DNA from: Flavobacterium sp.
Lineage (GTDB): Bacteria; Bacteroidota; Bacteroidia; Flavobacteriales; Flavobacteriaceae
Length of the DNA: 9,716 bases
Assembly (NCBI GenBank): GCA_005792865.1
Contig: SXQR01000024.1
Location: forward strand, 1 to 9,716
Direction: 5' to 3'
The translations under genes were made by a program, and so were the position numbers. Below are positions 1-6,428 of this stretch, piece after piece. Position 1 is the stretch's first letter. Each line of letters starts with the position of its first letter. Below the pieces are notes generated by a model. That model saw nothing but the letters and a program-made list of their open reading frames with translations, was not told the origin of the DNA and made no database searches.

Positions 1-700
1 ACTGTGACTGTCCGTAATACCCGAGGCCCGACGGAATGAAAACCACGCCCGCGCCAAAGTCACTGTAACTGATGGGTTCGCCTTCAACAATGGTCCGGTC
101 GCCACTGCGGAACTGTGGAAATACCTCGCTCCAGCCCTTGATCACATTCTCCAGCCCCAAAGTGGATTGCGGAAACGGGTTGGCCTCGAATTCGAACGTG
201 CGCAGTTCCTGGACCTGGACTTCGACGCCATCGACGATCTCTGTCACGGGCACCTGAACGCCGTCAACGATTTCGGTAAGAGGGAACCTGAACATATAAC
301 TCCCGCGGTAAGCTGCTATGACGCCATCCACATTGCATGGGAAAGGTTTGTCGCCGTCGGCACCTCCGCCTTCGCGAACCTTGAGGTAGTAAAGCTTGTA
401 TTGGATATCGTGCCGGTCCACCATCCGGGACATCAGCATTGGGCTTTCCCACACCGATGGCGTAGTGGTGTCATCTTCAGGAATTCGCGTAAAGATAACA
501 TCCTGGTCCTGTGGCTGGCCGGGCGCATCGATAACCTCAAAAGAATGTGTCTTGAGAAATTCCTCTATATCTGCGATATCGGCGTTGTACTGGGTCTGAT
601 AGTCACGCAGGGGCTCGGGGCCGGGGGTATCGTTGCCGTTGCAACCCACCAAAAACACTACTGCCGCAACAATCATGGACAGCGCCGAAAACTTCTTCAT
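1..700 (-). CDS. FKBP-type peptidyl-prolyl cis-trans isomerase lipoprotein, C-terminus cut by window
   Basis: The 233 readable residues begin at the ATG complementary to 698-700 and continue open to the window edge. The N-terminus MKKFSALSMI is followed by a hydrophobic stretch and a lipobox ending LVGC (Cys20), so a lipoprotein in the cell envelope is expected. The C-terminal half has FKBP signatures: VIKGWSEVFPQFRSG (about 186-200) matches the usual VIKGWxxGL region, and FIPSGLGYYG (221-230) matches the IPxxLxYG strand-loop near the active site. The expected role is proline isomerisation or chaperoning of exported proteins. The region before the core contains an 11-residue tandem repeat (142-163), which is unusual. 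It is divergent to the S4-domain gene. The family call is solid; the substrate is unknown and the end of the catalytic domain is not visible. Confidence 0.87.
   Translation of the reverse strand, partial: MKKFSALSMIVAAVVFLVGCNGNDTPGPEPLRDYQTQYNADIADIEEFLKTHSFEVIDAPGQPQDQDVIFTRIPEDDTTTPSVWESPMLMSRMVDRHDIQYKLYYLKVREGGGADGDKPFPCNVDGVIAAYRGSYMFRFPLTEIVDGVQVPVTEIVDGVEVQVQELRTFEFEANPFPQSTLGLENVIKGWSEVFPQFRSGDRTIVEGEPISYSDFGAGVVFIPSGLGYYGQSQ
212..277 (-). repeat. 33 bp tandem duplication inside the FKBP gene
   Basis: Two adjacent 33 bp units (245-277 and 212-244 on the minus strand) encode TEIVDGVQVPV and TEIVDGVEVQV. The protein units differ at two positions, while several codons differ synonymously (for example GTT versus GTC, GAC versus GAT). 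The duplication is therefore not brand new and the peptide has been kept. It lies just before the segment leading into the FKBP core. Confidence 0.8.
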
Positions 701-739
701 TATCTTGGAAAATTAGGTGCGCAAGATACAATATTGGAT

Positions 740-747
740 TATTTTTG
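740..747 (+). promoter_or_regulatory. candidate -7 box for the S4-domain gene
   Basis: TATTTTTG matches the Bacteroidota -7 consensus TAnnTTTG exactly and sits 31 bp before the ATG at 779. No TTG-type -33 element is found at the usual distance, so only half of the promoter is supported. Confidence 0.4.
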
Positions 748-778
748 TAAACACTTTAACGCTGTATTTGCTTTTTTT

Positions 779-1159
779 ATGAGGGTTGACAAGTATCTCT
801 GGTGTGTGCGCTACTACAAGACGCGCAATATGGTTACCGAAGCCTGCAAGAAAAACCAGGTCAGCGTGAACGGGCAACAAGCCAAACCGGGCAAGGAGGT
901 ATTTCCGGGCGATACGATTGCATTCAGGAAAGACCAGATCACCCGCACCATAACCGTCCTGGACATACCCGCAAATCGCGTGGGCGCCAAGCTTGTTGAT
1001 ATTTACCGAAAGGACGACACTCCGCCGGAAGCACTGGAACATCTCGAGATGCTGCGGCTTTCCAAAGAACATTACCGCAGGACCGGCGACGGCCGACCGA
1101 CCAAGAAAGACCGGCGCGACCTGGACGAATTTGAATTTGATATCGAAGACGATGAATGA
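779..1159 (+). CDS. S4-domain RNA-binding protein (HslR-like)
   Basis: A 126-residue basic protein. The N-terminus MRVDKYLWCVRYYKTR and following NQVSVNGQQAKPGKEVFPGD (about 1-50) form a typical S4 domain, the alpha-L RNA-binding fold of ribosomal protein S4 and HslR/Hsp15. HslR relatives bind stalled 50S subunits carrying peptidyl-tRNA. The C-terminus is a charged tail rich in Lys/Arg and then Asp/Glu. The reading frame stays open far upstream to 167, but that part is antisense to the FKBP gene. The ATG at 779, which begins the conserved S4 motif and follows a -7 box, is the credible start. Its last 8 bp overlap the phosphoribosyltransferase gene, indicating cotranscription. Family confident; exact role inferred. 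Confidence 0.88.
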   Translation: MRVDKYLWCVRYYKTRNMVTEACKKNQVSVNGQQAKPGKEVFPGDTIAFRKDQITRTITVLDIPANRVGAKLVDIYRKDDTPPEALEHLEMLRLSKEHYRRTGDGRPTKKDRRDLDEFEFDIEDDE

Positions 1160-1649
1160 ACACCCTCCCATCCTGACCGATTCGCAGATCCGGCACAAGA
1201 TCCGGCGGATCGCATTCCAGATTTACGAGACTTTCGTGGACGAAAGTGAAATCGTCGTGGCGGGAATTGCCCACAATGGTTATACACTCGCCCAAATGAT
1301 CGCTGAGGAACTTTCACAGGTCAGCGCCCTCCACGTGACACTTTGCGAAGTCAGGATCAACAAGCAGTCGCCTGCAGATAAAATTACGACCTCACTTTCA
1401 CCGGAACAGTATTCGGGCAAAGGTTTGGTTTTGGTGGACGATGTGCTGCACTCGGGGACCACGCTCGCCTATGCGATCCGGCATTTCCTGGATGTTCCGC
1501 TGACGAAATTCAAGACCGCCGTCCTGGTGGACCGCAATCACAAGAAATATCCGGTGAAGGCAGACTTCAAGGGCATTTCACTCAGCACCTCGCTGCAGGA
1601 CCACGTGGAGGTGGTTTTTGGCCGGGAGAGTCACGCGCGTTTCAGGTAG
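1152..1649 (+). CDS. PyrR-like phosphoribosyltransferase
   Basis: A 165-residue type I phosphoribosyltransferase. The PRPP-binding loop is clear: VLVDDVLHSGTT at 93-104, with the two acidic residues D96 and D97. VVAGIAHNGYTLAQMI (35-50) corresponds to the pyrophosphate-loop region, and the C-terminal KKYPVKADFKGISLSTS resembles the end of PyrR (uracil phosphoribosyltransferase / pyr attenuation regulator). It is slightly shorter than classical PyrR, and no pyr gene is nearby, so substrate and regulatory role are open. The start at 1152 overlaps the S4 gene by 8 bp; an earlier in-frame ATG at 993 would lie wholly inside the S4 gene. The 3' end overlaps aroK on the opposite strand by 19 bp. Confidence 0.85.
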   Translation: MNEHPPILTDSQIRHKIRRIAFQIYETFVDESEIVVAGIAHNGYTLAQMIAEELSQVSALHVTLCEVRINKQSPADKITTSLSPEQYSGKGLVLVDDVLHSGTTLAYAIRHFLDVPLTKFKTAVLVDRNHKKYPVKADFKGISLSTSLQDHVEVVFGRESHARFR

Positions 1650-2155
1650 CGGTCGATGGCAGATGCCACCTCTTCCGGGCTGAGTCCCGATGTGTCGATG
1701 ATGTGGTGGGCGCTGCGGTAATATGGGTCACGCTCGAAGAGATGGGTCCCGATAAAAGATGCCAGTTCATCAAAGGGGACATCGGCAATCATGGGCCGAT
1801 GCGCCTTCTCCAAAGCCAGCCGGGCAACGAGGTTTTCAACCGAAGTTTTCAAATAGAACGAGGTGACGCCATCGGCCTTTAGCAAGCGGTCATTACCGGC
1901 GTAACACGGGGTCCCGCCGCCAAGGGCCAGCACCAATCCGCCCGGCCTGCCCACCATTTGCAACAGGACCTCCCGCTCCAGCTTCCTGAAGTAGATCTCT
2001 CCTTTGCGGTCAAAAATCTCCGTTATTGAAAGCCCGGCTTCCCGTTCAATTTCACTGTCGAGGTCGTAAAAGGGCGCCGAAAGCTTCCCTGAAAGGATCT
2101 TTCCAACTGTGGATTTTCCGCTGCCCATATATCCCGCCAGAATGATTTTATCCAT
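1631..2155 (-). CDS. aroK: shikimate kinase
   Basis: A 174-residue protein of normal length for shikimate kinase, which phosphorylates shikimate with ATP in the fifth step of the chorismate (aromatic amino acid) pathway in the cytoplasm. Visible motifs in order: Walker A GYMGSGKST (8-16), shikimate-binding DLD (32-34, with D34), the arginine of YFRKLE (R57), the glycine-rich ALGGGTPC (78-84) that binds shikimate, and the lid sequence HRPM with R120. No key residue is missing. It is a single gene convergent with the phosphoribosyltransferase; the last 19 bp of the two genes are shared, so there is no room for a terminator outside coding sequence. A -7 box lies about 50 bp upstream. Confidence 0.96.
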   Translation of the reverse strand: MDKIILAGYMGSGKSTVGKILSGKLSAPFYDLDSEIEREAGLSITEIFDRKGEIYFRKLEREVLLQMVGRPGGLVLALGGGTPCYAGNDRLLKADGVTSFYLKTSVENLVARLALEKAHRPMIADVPFDELASFIGTHLFERDPYYRSAHHIIDTSGLSPEEVASAIDRYLKRA

Positions 2156-2202
2156 TTAATTCGCTAAAATATAAGGGGTTGAATGGGCTTTGGGAAAAAA
2201 GG

Positions 2203-2210
2203 CAAATTTA
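2203..2210 (-). promoter_or_regulatory. aroK: candidate -7 box for aroK
   Basis: Read on the minus strand this is TAAATTTG, an exact match to the TAnnTTTG -7 box of the Bacteroidota primary sigma factor, giving a leader of roughly 40-50 bases before the aroK ATG. A canonical TTG -33 element is not visible upstream, only an A/T-rich stretch. Confidence 0.5.
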
Positions 2211-2222
2211 AAGGTTTACACG

Positions 2223-2254
2223 TTTGAAAAATAAAATATAAGGTCATATATTTG
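2223..2254 (+). promoter_or_regulatory. tRNA operon promoter (-33 / -7)
   Basis: TTTG at 2223-2226 and TATATTTG at 2247-2254 are separated by 20 bp. The -7 element is an exact TAnnTTTG, and the spacing is right for the Bacteroidota housekeeping sigma factor. The tRNA-Lys begins 25 bp after the box. It is placed back to back with the aroK promoter. Confidence 0.75.
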
Positions 2255-2278
2255 CACCCGCATTGAAGAAATCACAAT

Positions 2279-2351
2279 GACTCGATAGCTCAGTCGGTAG
2301 AGCACATCACTTTTAATGATGGGGTCCTGGGTTCGAACCCCAGCCGAGTCA
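2279..2351 (+). tRNA. tRNA-Lys (anticodon TTT)
   Basis: The 73-nt cloverleaf folds fully: acceptor GACTCGA/CCGAGTC, D stem GCTC/GAGC, anticodon stem CATCA/TGATG with loop CTTTTAA (anticodon TTT at 2312-2314), T stem CTGGG/CCCAG with TTCGAAC loop, discriminator A at 2351. The 3' CCA is not encoded. The seventh acceptor pair is an A-C mismatch (2285 with 2344), a mild oddity. It is the first gene of a two-tRNA unit. Confidence 0.96.
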
Positions 2352-2376
2352 CAAGCCGGGAATCCGGTTACATATT

Positions 2377-2458
2377 GGCCACGTGGAGAAATTGGTAGAC
2401 TCGCCATCTTGAGGGGGTGGTGTCGCAAGACGTGTCAGTTCGAATCTGATCGTGGTCA
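2377..2458 (+). tRNA. tRNA-Leu (anticodon GAG)
   Basis: An 82-nt class II tRNA. The acceptor stem GGCCACG/CGTGGTC contains one G-U pair. The D arm has the leucine-type GGTAGAC. The anticodon stem CCATC/GGTGG encloses loop TTGAGGG, putting GAG at 2411-2413. A long variable arm around GTCGCAAGAC follows, then a T arm GTCAG-TTCGAAT-CTGAT and discriminator A. It reads CUC/CUU leucine codons. No CCA is encoded. It starts 25 nt after tRNA-Lys and is followed at once by a strong terminator. Confidence 0.95.
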
Positions 2459-2463
2459 CGAAT

Positions 2464-2529
2464 AAATGAAAAAGCCTGAAAAAAATCTCTGAGCTCGCTC
2501 AGTAAGATTTTTTTCAGGCTTTTTCATTT
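2464..2529. terminator. strong bidirectional hairpin terminator of the tRNA unit
   Basis: Arms 2464-2488 and 2505-2529 are perfect 25 bp inverted repeats containing AAAAAGCCTGAAAAAAA and its complement. The 16-nt interior itself folds (CTGAG 2489-2493 with CTCAG 2498-2502, loop CTCG), leaving only TA unpaired. T-rich arms on either strand mean it can stop transcription in both directions. It begins 5 nt after the tRNA-Leu discriminator. Confidence 0.9.
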
Positions 2530-2535
2530 TCAGCG

Positions 2536-2714
2536 CATTTGAAATTAAAAGGAGGAAGCCCAGTGGGCTTCAGGTATGCGCAGCGAAGCGTAAGCCTTAT
2601 GCGCTGTTCAGATGCGCGCCAGCGAATCTGATTCGTAAAATATTATTTCTTCCTTATTTCAATCCCCTCGCCCTCCAACCACGAAAAAGCGGCGCGCTGT
2701 TCAGATGCGCGAAG
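2536..2714. repeat. 179 bp intergenic tandem repeat, unit 1
   Basis: First of two head-to-tail copies (the second at 2715). It opens with CATTTGAAATTAAAAGGAGG and holds several small dyads. These are the perfect palindrome GAAGCCCAGTGGGCTTC (2555-2571), a GAATC/GATTC dyad near 2624-2634, and two copies of GCGCTGTTCAGATGCGCG (2601-2618, 2694-2711) whose ends can pair. No credible coding sequence; the architecture resembles REP/BIME-like non-coding repeats. Confidence 0.9.
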
Positions 2715-2893
2715 CATTTGAAATTAAAAGGAGGAAGCCCAGTAGGCTTCAGGTATGCGCAGCGAAGCGTAAGCCTTATGCGCTGTTCAGATGCGCGCCA
2801 GCGAATCTGATTCGTGAAATATTATTTCTTCCTTATTTCACTCCCCTCGCCCTCCAACCACGAAAAAGCGACGCGCTGTTCAGATGCGCGCAG
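2715..2893. repeat. 179 bp intergenic tandem repeat, unit 2
   Basis: Second copy, matching unit 1 base for base except for about five substitutions. One change turns CAGTGGG into CAGTAGG and breaks a pair in the palindrome (2734-2750); others lie in the TCGTGAAAT, TTTCACTCC and AAGCGACGC segments and at the very end. The GCGCTGTTCAGATGCGCG motif recurs at 2780-2797 and 2873-2890. A 79-codon open frame across this unit and the following GC-rich stretch (2705-2944) is low-complexity and repeat-derived, so it is not called as a gene. Confidence 0.9.
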
Positions 2894-2940
2894 CCCCCCC
2901 TTCCCCACCGTCCAGCTGCTTCGGTCCTGCCAACCCCGCG

Positions 2941-3071
2941 CTAGGGATAGCAGCGAAAAGCCCGCAGCGGCAGCGAGGACTTGCAGCGGATAGCCCGGGC
3001 CGGGCTGAGCGTTAAAAAACAGTCCAGTGGACTGTTTTAGCGAAGAGCCAGCCGGTGCGTGGGCCGGTGCG
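2941..3071. repeat. GC-rich non-coding block with short direct repeats
   Basis: This block holds repeated AGCGAAAAGCCCG (2952-2964) and AGCGGATAGCCCG (2985-2997), several GCAGCG copies between them, a small hairpin GCCCG-GGC-CGGGC (2993-3005), a 23-nt near-perfect palindrome (3016-3038), and a 12 bp tandem GCCGGTGCG (3051 and 3063). No frame looks coding. The composition differs sharply from the AT-rich DNA beyond about 3120. It resembles the GGGATAGCAGCG...AGCCCG type of intergenic repeat I associate with flavobacterial genomes, but that is from memory and needs a search. Nothing is recognised in 3072-3150. Confidence 0.55.
3016..3038. terminator. 11 bp-arm palindrome, possible terminator or repeat-element stem
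   Basis: AAAACAGTCCA (3016-3026) and TGGACTGTTTT (3028-3038) are exact complements around one G. A-rich before and T-rich after, it could work as a weak terminator on either strand. It shares the CCAGTGG core with the palindrome in the 179 bp repeat, so it may instead be a mobile-repeat stem. Confidence 0.5.
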
Positions 3072-3150
3072 AGAGGCAGCGCCCTGGGAAAACTTCCCGC
3101 ACCCCATTGCCAATTTCCCGTACATTGTAGCGAATTCTTACCGATAAATA

Positions 3151-3215
3151 ATTTTGTTCAACATTTTTTTAAACTGATTAAACAAAAATCAAAAGTAATC
3201 GCTATTTTTGTTTAA
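3151..3215 (+). promoter_or_regulatory. putative operator: three regularly spaced half-sites before the crt operon
   Basis: TTAAACAAAAAT (3178-3189) and ATTTTTGTTTAA (3204-3215) form a perfect 12 bp inverted repeat with a 14-nt spacer. A third, slightly shorter relative ATTTTGTTCAAC (3151-3162) lies 15 nt upstream, in the same orientation as the right copy. Centres are about 26-27 bp apart, close to 2.5 helical turns. The right half-site covers the -7 box and ends 16 bp before the merR start. Inference: the MerR/B12 regulator binds here and controls its own operon. Confidence 0.6.
3203..3210 (+). promoter_or_regulatory. -7 box of the carotenoid operon
   Basis: TATTTTTG is an exact TAnnTTTG match, 21 bp before the merR ATG at 3232. 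No TTG -33 box lies at the usual spacing; the inverted repeat occupies that place. A start site in the 3215-3220 region would give a very short leader. Confidence 0.55.
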
Positions 3216-3231
3216 CTGAATCAATGAAACA

Positions 3232-4128
3232 ATGAACAGTGTAAAAAACATTTTCAGCATCAGGGACCTGGAAAACCTTTCGGGCATCAAGGCGCACACC
3301 ATCCGGATCTGGGAAAAGCGCTACAACGTGCTTTCGCCCATGCGTACCGATTCCAACATCAGGCTCTATGACCTGGCCAACCTGCAAAAGCTGCTGAATA
3401 TCACGCTGTTGCACAACCACGGCTACAAGATTTCCAAAATCTCGAAAGTGCCGGACGACCGTATTCCCGCGATGGTGCGCGAGATCATATCGCGAAAGAG
3501 CATGCCGCACCACGCGATCAATGCCTTCAAGATGGCGATGATGAATTTTGACACCAAGTTGTTCCTGACCACGTATGAACAGTTGCTTTCGGAAAAAAGT
3601 TTCAGGGAAATCTTTTACGACGTGATGCTGCCACTGTTGGACGAGATCGGGTTGCTGTGGCAATCCGGGACCATCACGCCGGCGCATGAACATTTCATCA
3701 GCTACCTGATCAAGCAAAAGGTTTTAGTCAACACCGAAAAACTTCAGGTCAAGGACGCCGTGCGCGAAGACCGTTTCTTTGTCCTATTCCTGCCGCTCAA
3801 CGAGGTGCACGAACTCGGGCTGATGTACCTCAACTACGAGATCCTGACCCACGGCTACCGCTCCGTTTACCTGGGCGAGAGCGTCCCGACCGATAGCCTT
3901 TTGGACATCCGCAGGTTTTTCAGCAAGGTCACCTATATCTCTTATTTTACCGTCGAGCCAACCGCCGATGCGGCAATCCCGTATGTAAACGACCTGGCCA
4001 ACAGGCTCTTTGAGGAAGATTCCGAGTTGTGGATCCTGGGCCGCAACGCACAGCACATCGAAGAGCAGGATTTGCCAAAGGGCGTCCGGGTGTTCTCGGC
4101 AATTTCGGAACTGGTAACACATCTGTAA
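3232..4128 (+). CDS. MerR-family regulator with B12-binding domain (CarH/LitR-like)
   Basis: A 298-residue protein. Residues about 7-75 are a MerR winged helix-turn-helix ([20 protein letters not shown], then RLYDL). Residues about 85-165 match the four-helix cap of methylcobalamin-type domains and carry W143-x9-E153-H154. Residues about 180-298 are a Rossmann-like B12 domain with E191-V-H193-E-L-G196, where H193 would be the lower cobalt ligand. In CarH/LitR this layout makes a tetrameric repressor that binds adenosylcobalamin in the dark and releases DNA in light. The residue after the motif tryptophan is Gln144, whereas Thermus CarH has the light-state ligand His there (recalled, not checked). 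The nearby ATG at 3224 stops after two codons, so 3232 is the start. Its TAATG junction with crtI overlaps by 1 bp. Confidence 0.92.
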   Translation: MNSVKNIFSIRDLENLSGIKAHTIRIWEKRYNVLSPMRTDSNIRLYDLANLQKLLNITLLHNHGYKISKISKVPDDRIPAMVREIISRKSMPHHAINAFKMAMMNFDTKLFLTTYEQLLSEKSFREIFYDVMLPLLDEIGLLWQSGTITPAHEHFISYLIKQKVLVNTEKLQVKDAVREDRFFVLFLPLNEVHELGLMYLNYEILTHGYRSVYLGESVPTDSLLDIRRFFSKVTYISYFTVEPTADAAIPYVNDLANRLFEEDSELWILGRNAQHIEEQDLPKGVRVFSAISELVTHL

Positions 4129-5591
4129 TGGGAAAGCGCATCCACATCATCGGTTCGGGATTCTCCTCACTGGCCGCGGCGTGCTACCTTGCCAAGGCGG
4201 GACACGATGTGACCGTCTTTGAGAAGAACGCCGGTGTTGGCGGACGCGCCCGGCAATTGAAGAGGGACGGTTTTACGTTTGACATCGGACCCACCTGGTA
4301 CTGGATGCCCGATGTATTCGAGCGGTTCTTCGCCGATTTCGGGAAAATGCCTTCGGACTACTATAAACTCACCAGGCTCGCCCCTGCCTACACGGTATAT
4401 TTTGGCAAGGGTGATGCCGTGACGATTGCCGATAACCTTGAACAAATCACCGCCGAATTCGAGCGGATTGAACCGGGAAGCGGCAAAAAGCTGGAGAAGT
4501 TCATTTCGATCGCAAGGAGCAATTACGAGATTGCGATCAAGGACCTGGTGTACAATCCCGGCGTTTCGCCTTTGGAACTCGTCAACCTGAAGACCGCTGC
4601 GAAAATCGGGCAGTTCTTTGGCAACATCCGCAGCGATGTGCGAAAGTCGTTCAAGAATCCCAAGCTTGTCAGCATCCTGGAGTTCCCGGTGTTGTTCCTG
4701 GGGGCCAAGCCTTCGGATACGCCGTCGTTCTACAGCTTTATGAATTATGCCGATTTCGGCCTTGGCACCTGGCATCCGCACAAGGGCATGCACAGCGTCG
4801 TCCAGGGCATTCACGACCTGGCCACAAGCCTTGGTGTCAAGTTTCGGATGGGTGCGGATATCGCGCAGATTCTGGTTGAAAAGGGATCGGCCGTCGGCAT
4901 TACCGAAAAAGGCGGGGCGCACTTTCCGGCCGACGTCGTGTTGAGCGGCGCCGATTACCACCACACCGAAACACTGCTGCCGGCATCGTCGCGCCAATAT
5001 TCCGAAGCCTATTGGGAGAGAAAGGTGTTTGCGCCTTCCAGCCTGCTGTTCTACGTTGGGTTTGACCGCAGGATTGAAAATGTCGCACACCACACGCTGT
5101 TCTTTGACGTCGATTTTGACCGGCATGCGCACGCGATCTATGATGATCCGCGTTGGCCCGACGAACCGCTTTTCTACGCGAGTTTCCCCTCCATGACCGA
5201 CGACTCCGCCGCGCCTGCAGGCAAAGAGGCCGCCATCTTCCTGATTCCGCTCGCGCCGGGAATCGAGGACACGGACGAGCTGAGGGAACAATATTTTGAC
5301 AAGATCATGGACCGATTTGAGCGCGTAACGGGGCAAGTTGTGCGCGATGCCGTCCTTTTCAAGCAATCTTTTTGCGTAAAGGATTTTATCAGGGATTACA
5401 ACTCATATAAAGGCAATGCCTATGGAATGGCCAACACGCTGCTCCAAACACACTACCTACGCCCAGGGCTCAAGAGCCGCAAAGTAAAAAATCTGTATTT
5501 TACCGGACAGTTGACCGTTCCGGGACCCGGTGTGCCGCCGGCCCTGATTTCGGGAAAACTGGCTGCCGAACTTATTGAAAAAGGACTATGA
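4128..5591 (+). CDS. crtI: phytoene desaturase
   Basis: A 487-residue FAD-dependent carotenoid desaturase, of usual length. It converts colourless phytoene to lycopene through successive dehydrogenations at the membrane. The N-terminal dinucleotide fold is [16 protein letters not shown] with G9 and G11, FEK placing E32 at the ribose, and GVGGRA (36-41). The third glycine position is Ser14. [17 protein letters not shown] (52-68) is the family's conserved post-FAD segment, and the C-terminal [19 protein letters not shown] region is the family end signature. The start overlaps the merR stop (TAATG); a longer frame back to 4029 lies inside merR and is rejected. The stop overlaps crtB by 4 bp (ATGA), suggesting translational coupling. 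Other desaturases such as CrtD are possible, but linkage to crtB favours CrtI. Confidence 0.95.
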   Translation: MGKRIHIIGSGFSSLAAACYLAKAGHDVTVFEKNAGVGGRARQLKRDGFTFDIGPTWYWMPDVFERFFADFGKMPSDYYKLTRLAPAYTVYFGKGDAVTIADNLEQITAEFERIEPGSGKKLEKFISIARSNYEIAIKDLVYNPGVSPLELVNLKTAAKIGQFFGNIRSDVRKSFKNPKLVSILEFPVLFLGAKPSDTPSFYSFMNYADFGLGTWHPHKGMHSVVQGIHDLATSLGVKFRMGADIAQILVEKGSAVGITEKGGAHFPADVVLSGADYHHTETLLPASSRQYSEAYWERKVFAPSSLLFYVGFDRRIENVAHHTLFFDVDFDRHAHAIYDDPRWPDEPLFYASFPSMTDDSAAPAGKEAAIFLIPLAPGIEDTDELREQYFDKIMDRFERVTGQVVRDAVLFKQSFCVKDFIRDYNSYKGNAYGMANTLLQTHYLRPGLKSRKVKNLYFTGQLTVPGPGVPPALISGKLAAELIEKGL

Positions 5592-6427
5592 AACCAATTT
5601 TTGACCATGTTTCGCATGATTGCAGCCGCGCGGTGACCCGTGCCTACAGCACCTCATTCGCAACCGCCGTCCGGATGCTGGCCAGAAGTATCCGCCAGGA
5701 CATCTATAACATCTACGGCTTTGTGCGCCTGGCCGACGAGATCGTCGACTCCTTTCACGACTATGACAAAGCGGTATTGTTTGAGCGGTTTGAAGACGAC
5801 CTTGCACAGTCGCTTCGGGACAGGATCAGCCTGAACCCGATCCTAAATGCATTCCAGGAGACGGTGCACCGGTACAAGATTCCGCAAAAAATGATCGACG
5901 CCTTCATGAAGAGCATGCGGCAGGATCTCCACAAGAGCGTTTACCGTACGCAGGAGGAATACCGGGATTATATTTACGGTTCGGCCGATGTGGTGGGCCT
6001 GATGTGCCTCAAGGTTTTTGTCAAGGGCGACGACGCGATGTTCGAGCGCTTGCGGGATGCCGCGATGCATTTGGGGTCGGCATTCCAAAAGGTCAATTTC
6101 CTGCGGGACCTCAAAAGCGATTATGAAGTGCTCAGCAGGAGCTATTTTCCCGAAATTGACCTCAACTGCCTTGACGAGGATGCCAAACACAGGATTATCG
6201 ACGAGATCGAGGCGGATTTTGCGCGCGGCTACGAGGGCATCGTGCATCTGCCGATGGAAGCCAAATTTGGCGTTTATACCGCCTATATCTATTACCGGAG
6301 CCTGCTTTCCAAGCTGAAGAACACCCCGCCGCTTGAAATAAGGAACAGGCGGATCCGTGTTCCGGACTATGAAAAATACGGCCTCTTTGCAAAGTGCTAT
6401 TTCAATTACAAATTAAAATTCATCTAA
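5588..6427 (+). CDS. crtB: phytoene synthase
   Basis: A 279-residue squalene/phytoene synthase that condenses two geranylgeranyl diphosphates to phytoene, the first committed carotenoid step. Both magnesium-diphosphate motifs are present: D50-E-I-V-D54 in [10 protein letters not shown] and N170-F-L-R-D174 in [27 protein letters not shown] (130-144) and SRSYFP are further family signatures. All helical, no signal peptide, normal length for bacterial CrtB. It starts within the crtI stop codon (ATGA) and ends one base before the crtZ ATG, so it sits in the middle of the operon. No catalytic residue is missing. A squalene synthase alternative is made unlikely by the flanking crtI and crtZ. Confidence 0.95.
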   Translation: MKPIFDHVSHDCSRAVTRAYSTSFATAVRMLARSIRQDIYNIYGFVRLADEIVDSFHDYDKAVLFERFEDDLAQSLRDRISLNPILNAFQETVHRYKIPQKMIDAFMKSMRQDLHKSVYRTQEEYRDYIYGSADVVGLMCLKVFVKGDDAMFERLRDAAMHLGSAFQKVNFLRDLKSDYEVLSRSYFPEIDLNCLDEDAKHRIIDEIEADFARGYEGIVHLPMEAKFGVYTAYIYYRSLLSKLKNTPPLEIRNRRIRVPDYEKYGLFAKCYFNYKLKFI

Positions 6428-6428
6428 G

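Noticed and set aside
713..1198. 161-codon minus-strand frame
   Set aside because: Antisense to the S4-domain gene and to the divergent spacer; no motifs.
2536..2893. CRISPR-like array
   Set aside because: Repeats are two 179 bp tandem units with no short constant repeat alternating with unique spacers, and no cas genes are near.
2705..2944. 79-codon open frame on the plus strand in the repeat region
   Set aside because: Starts inside unit 1 of the non-coding tandem repeat, runs through unit 2 and ends in low-complexity GC-rich DNA.
3027..3215. 62-codon open frame before merR
   Set aside because: Begins in a palindrome and ends in the promoter/operator; no protein-like features and no promoter of its own.
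4029..4127. Upstream extension of crtI (33 extra codons)
   Set aside because: Lies inside merR in another frame; the ATG at 4128 directly precedes the FAD-binding motif and gives the normal family length.
4167..5366. 399-codon open frame on the minus strand
   Set aside because: Entirely antisense to crtI, whose product has clear family motifs; the minus frame has no recognisable domain and is explained by GC-rich codon use.
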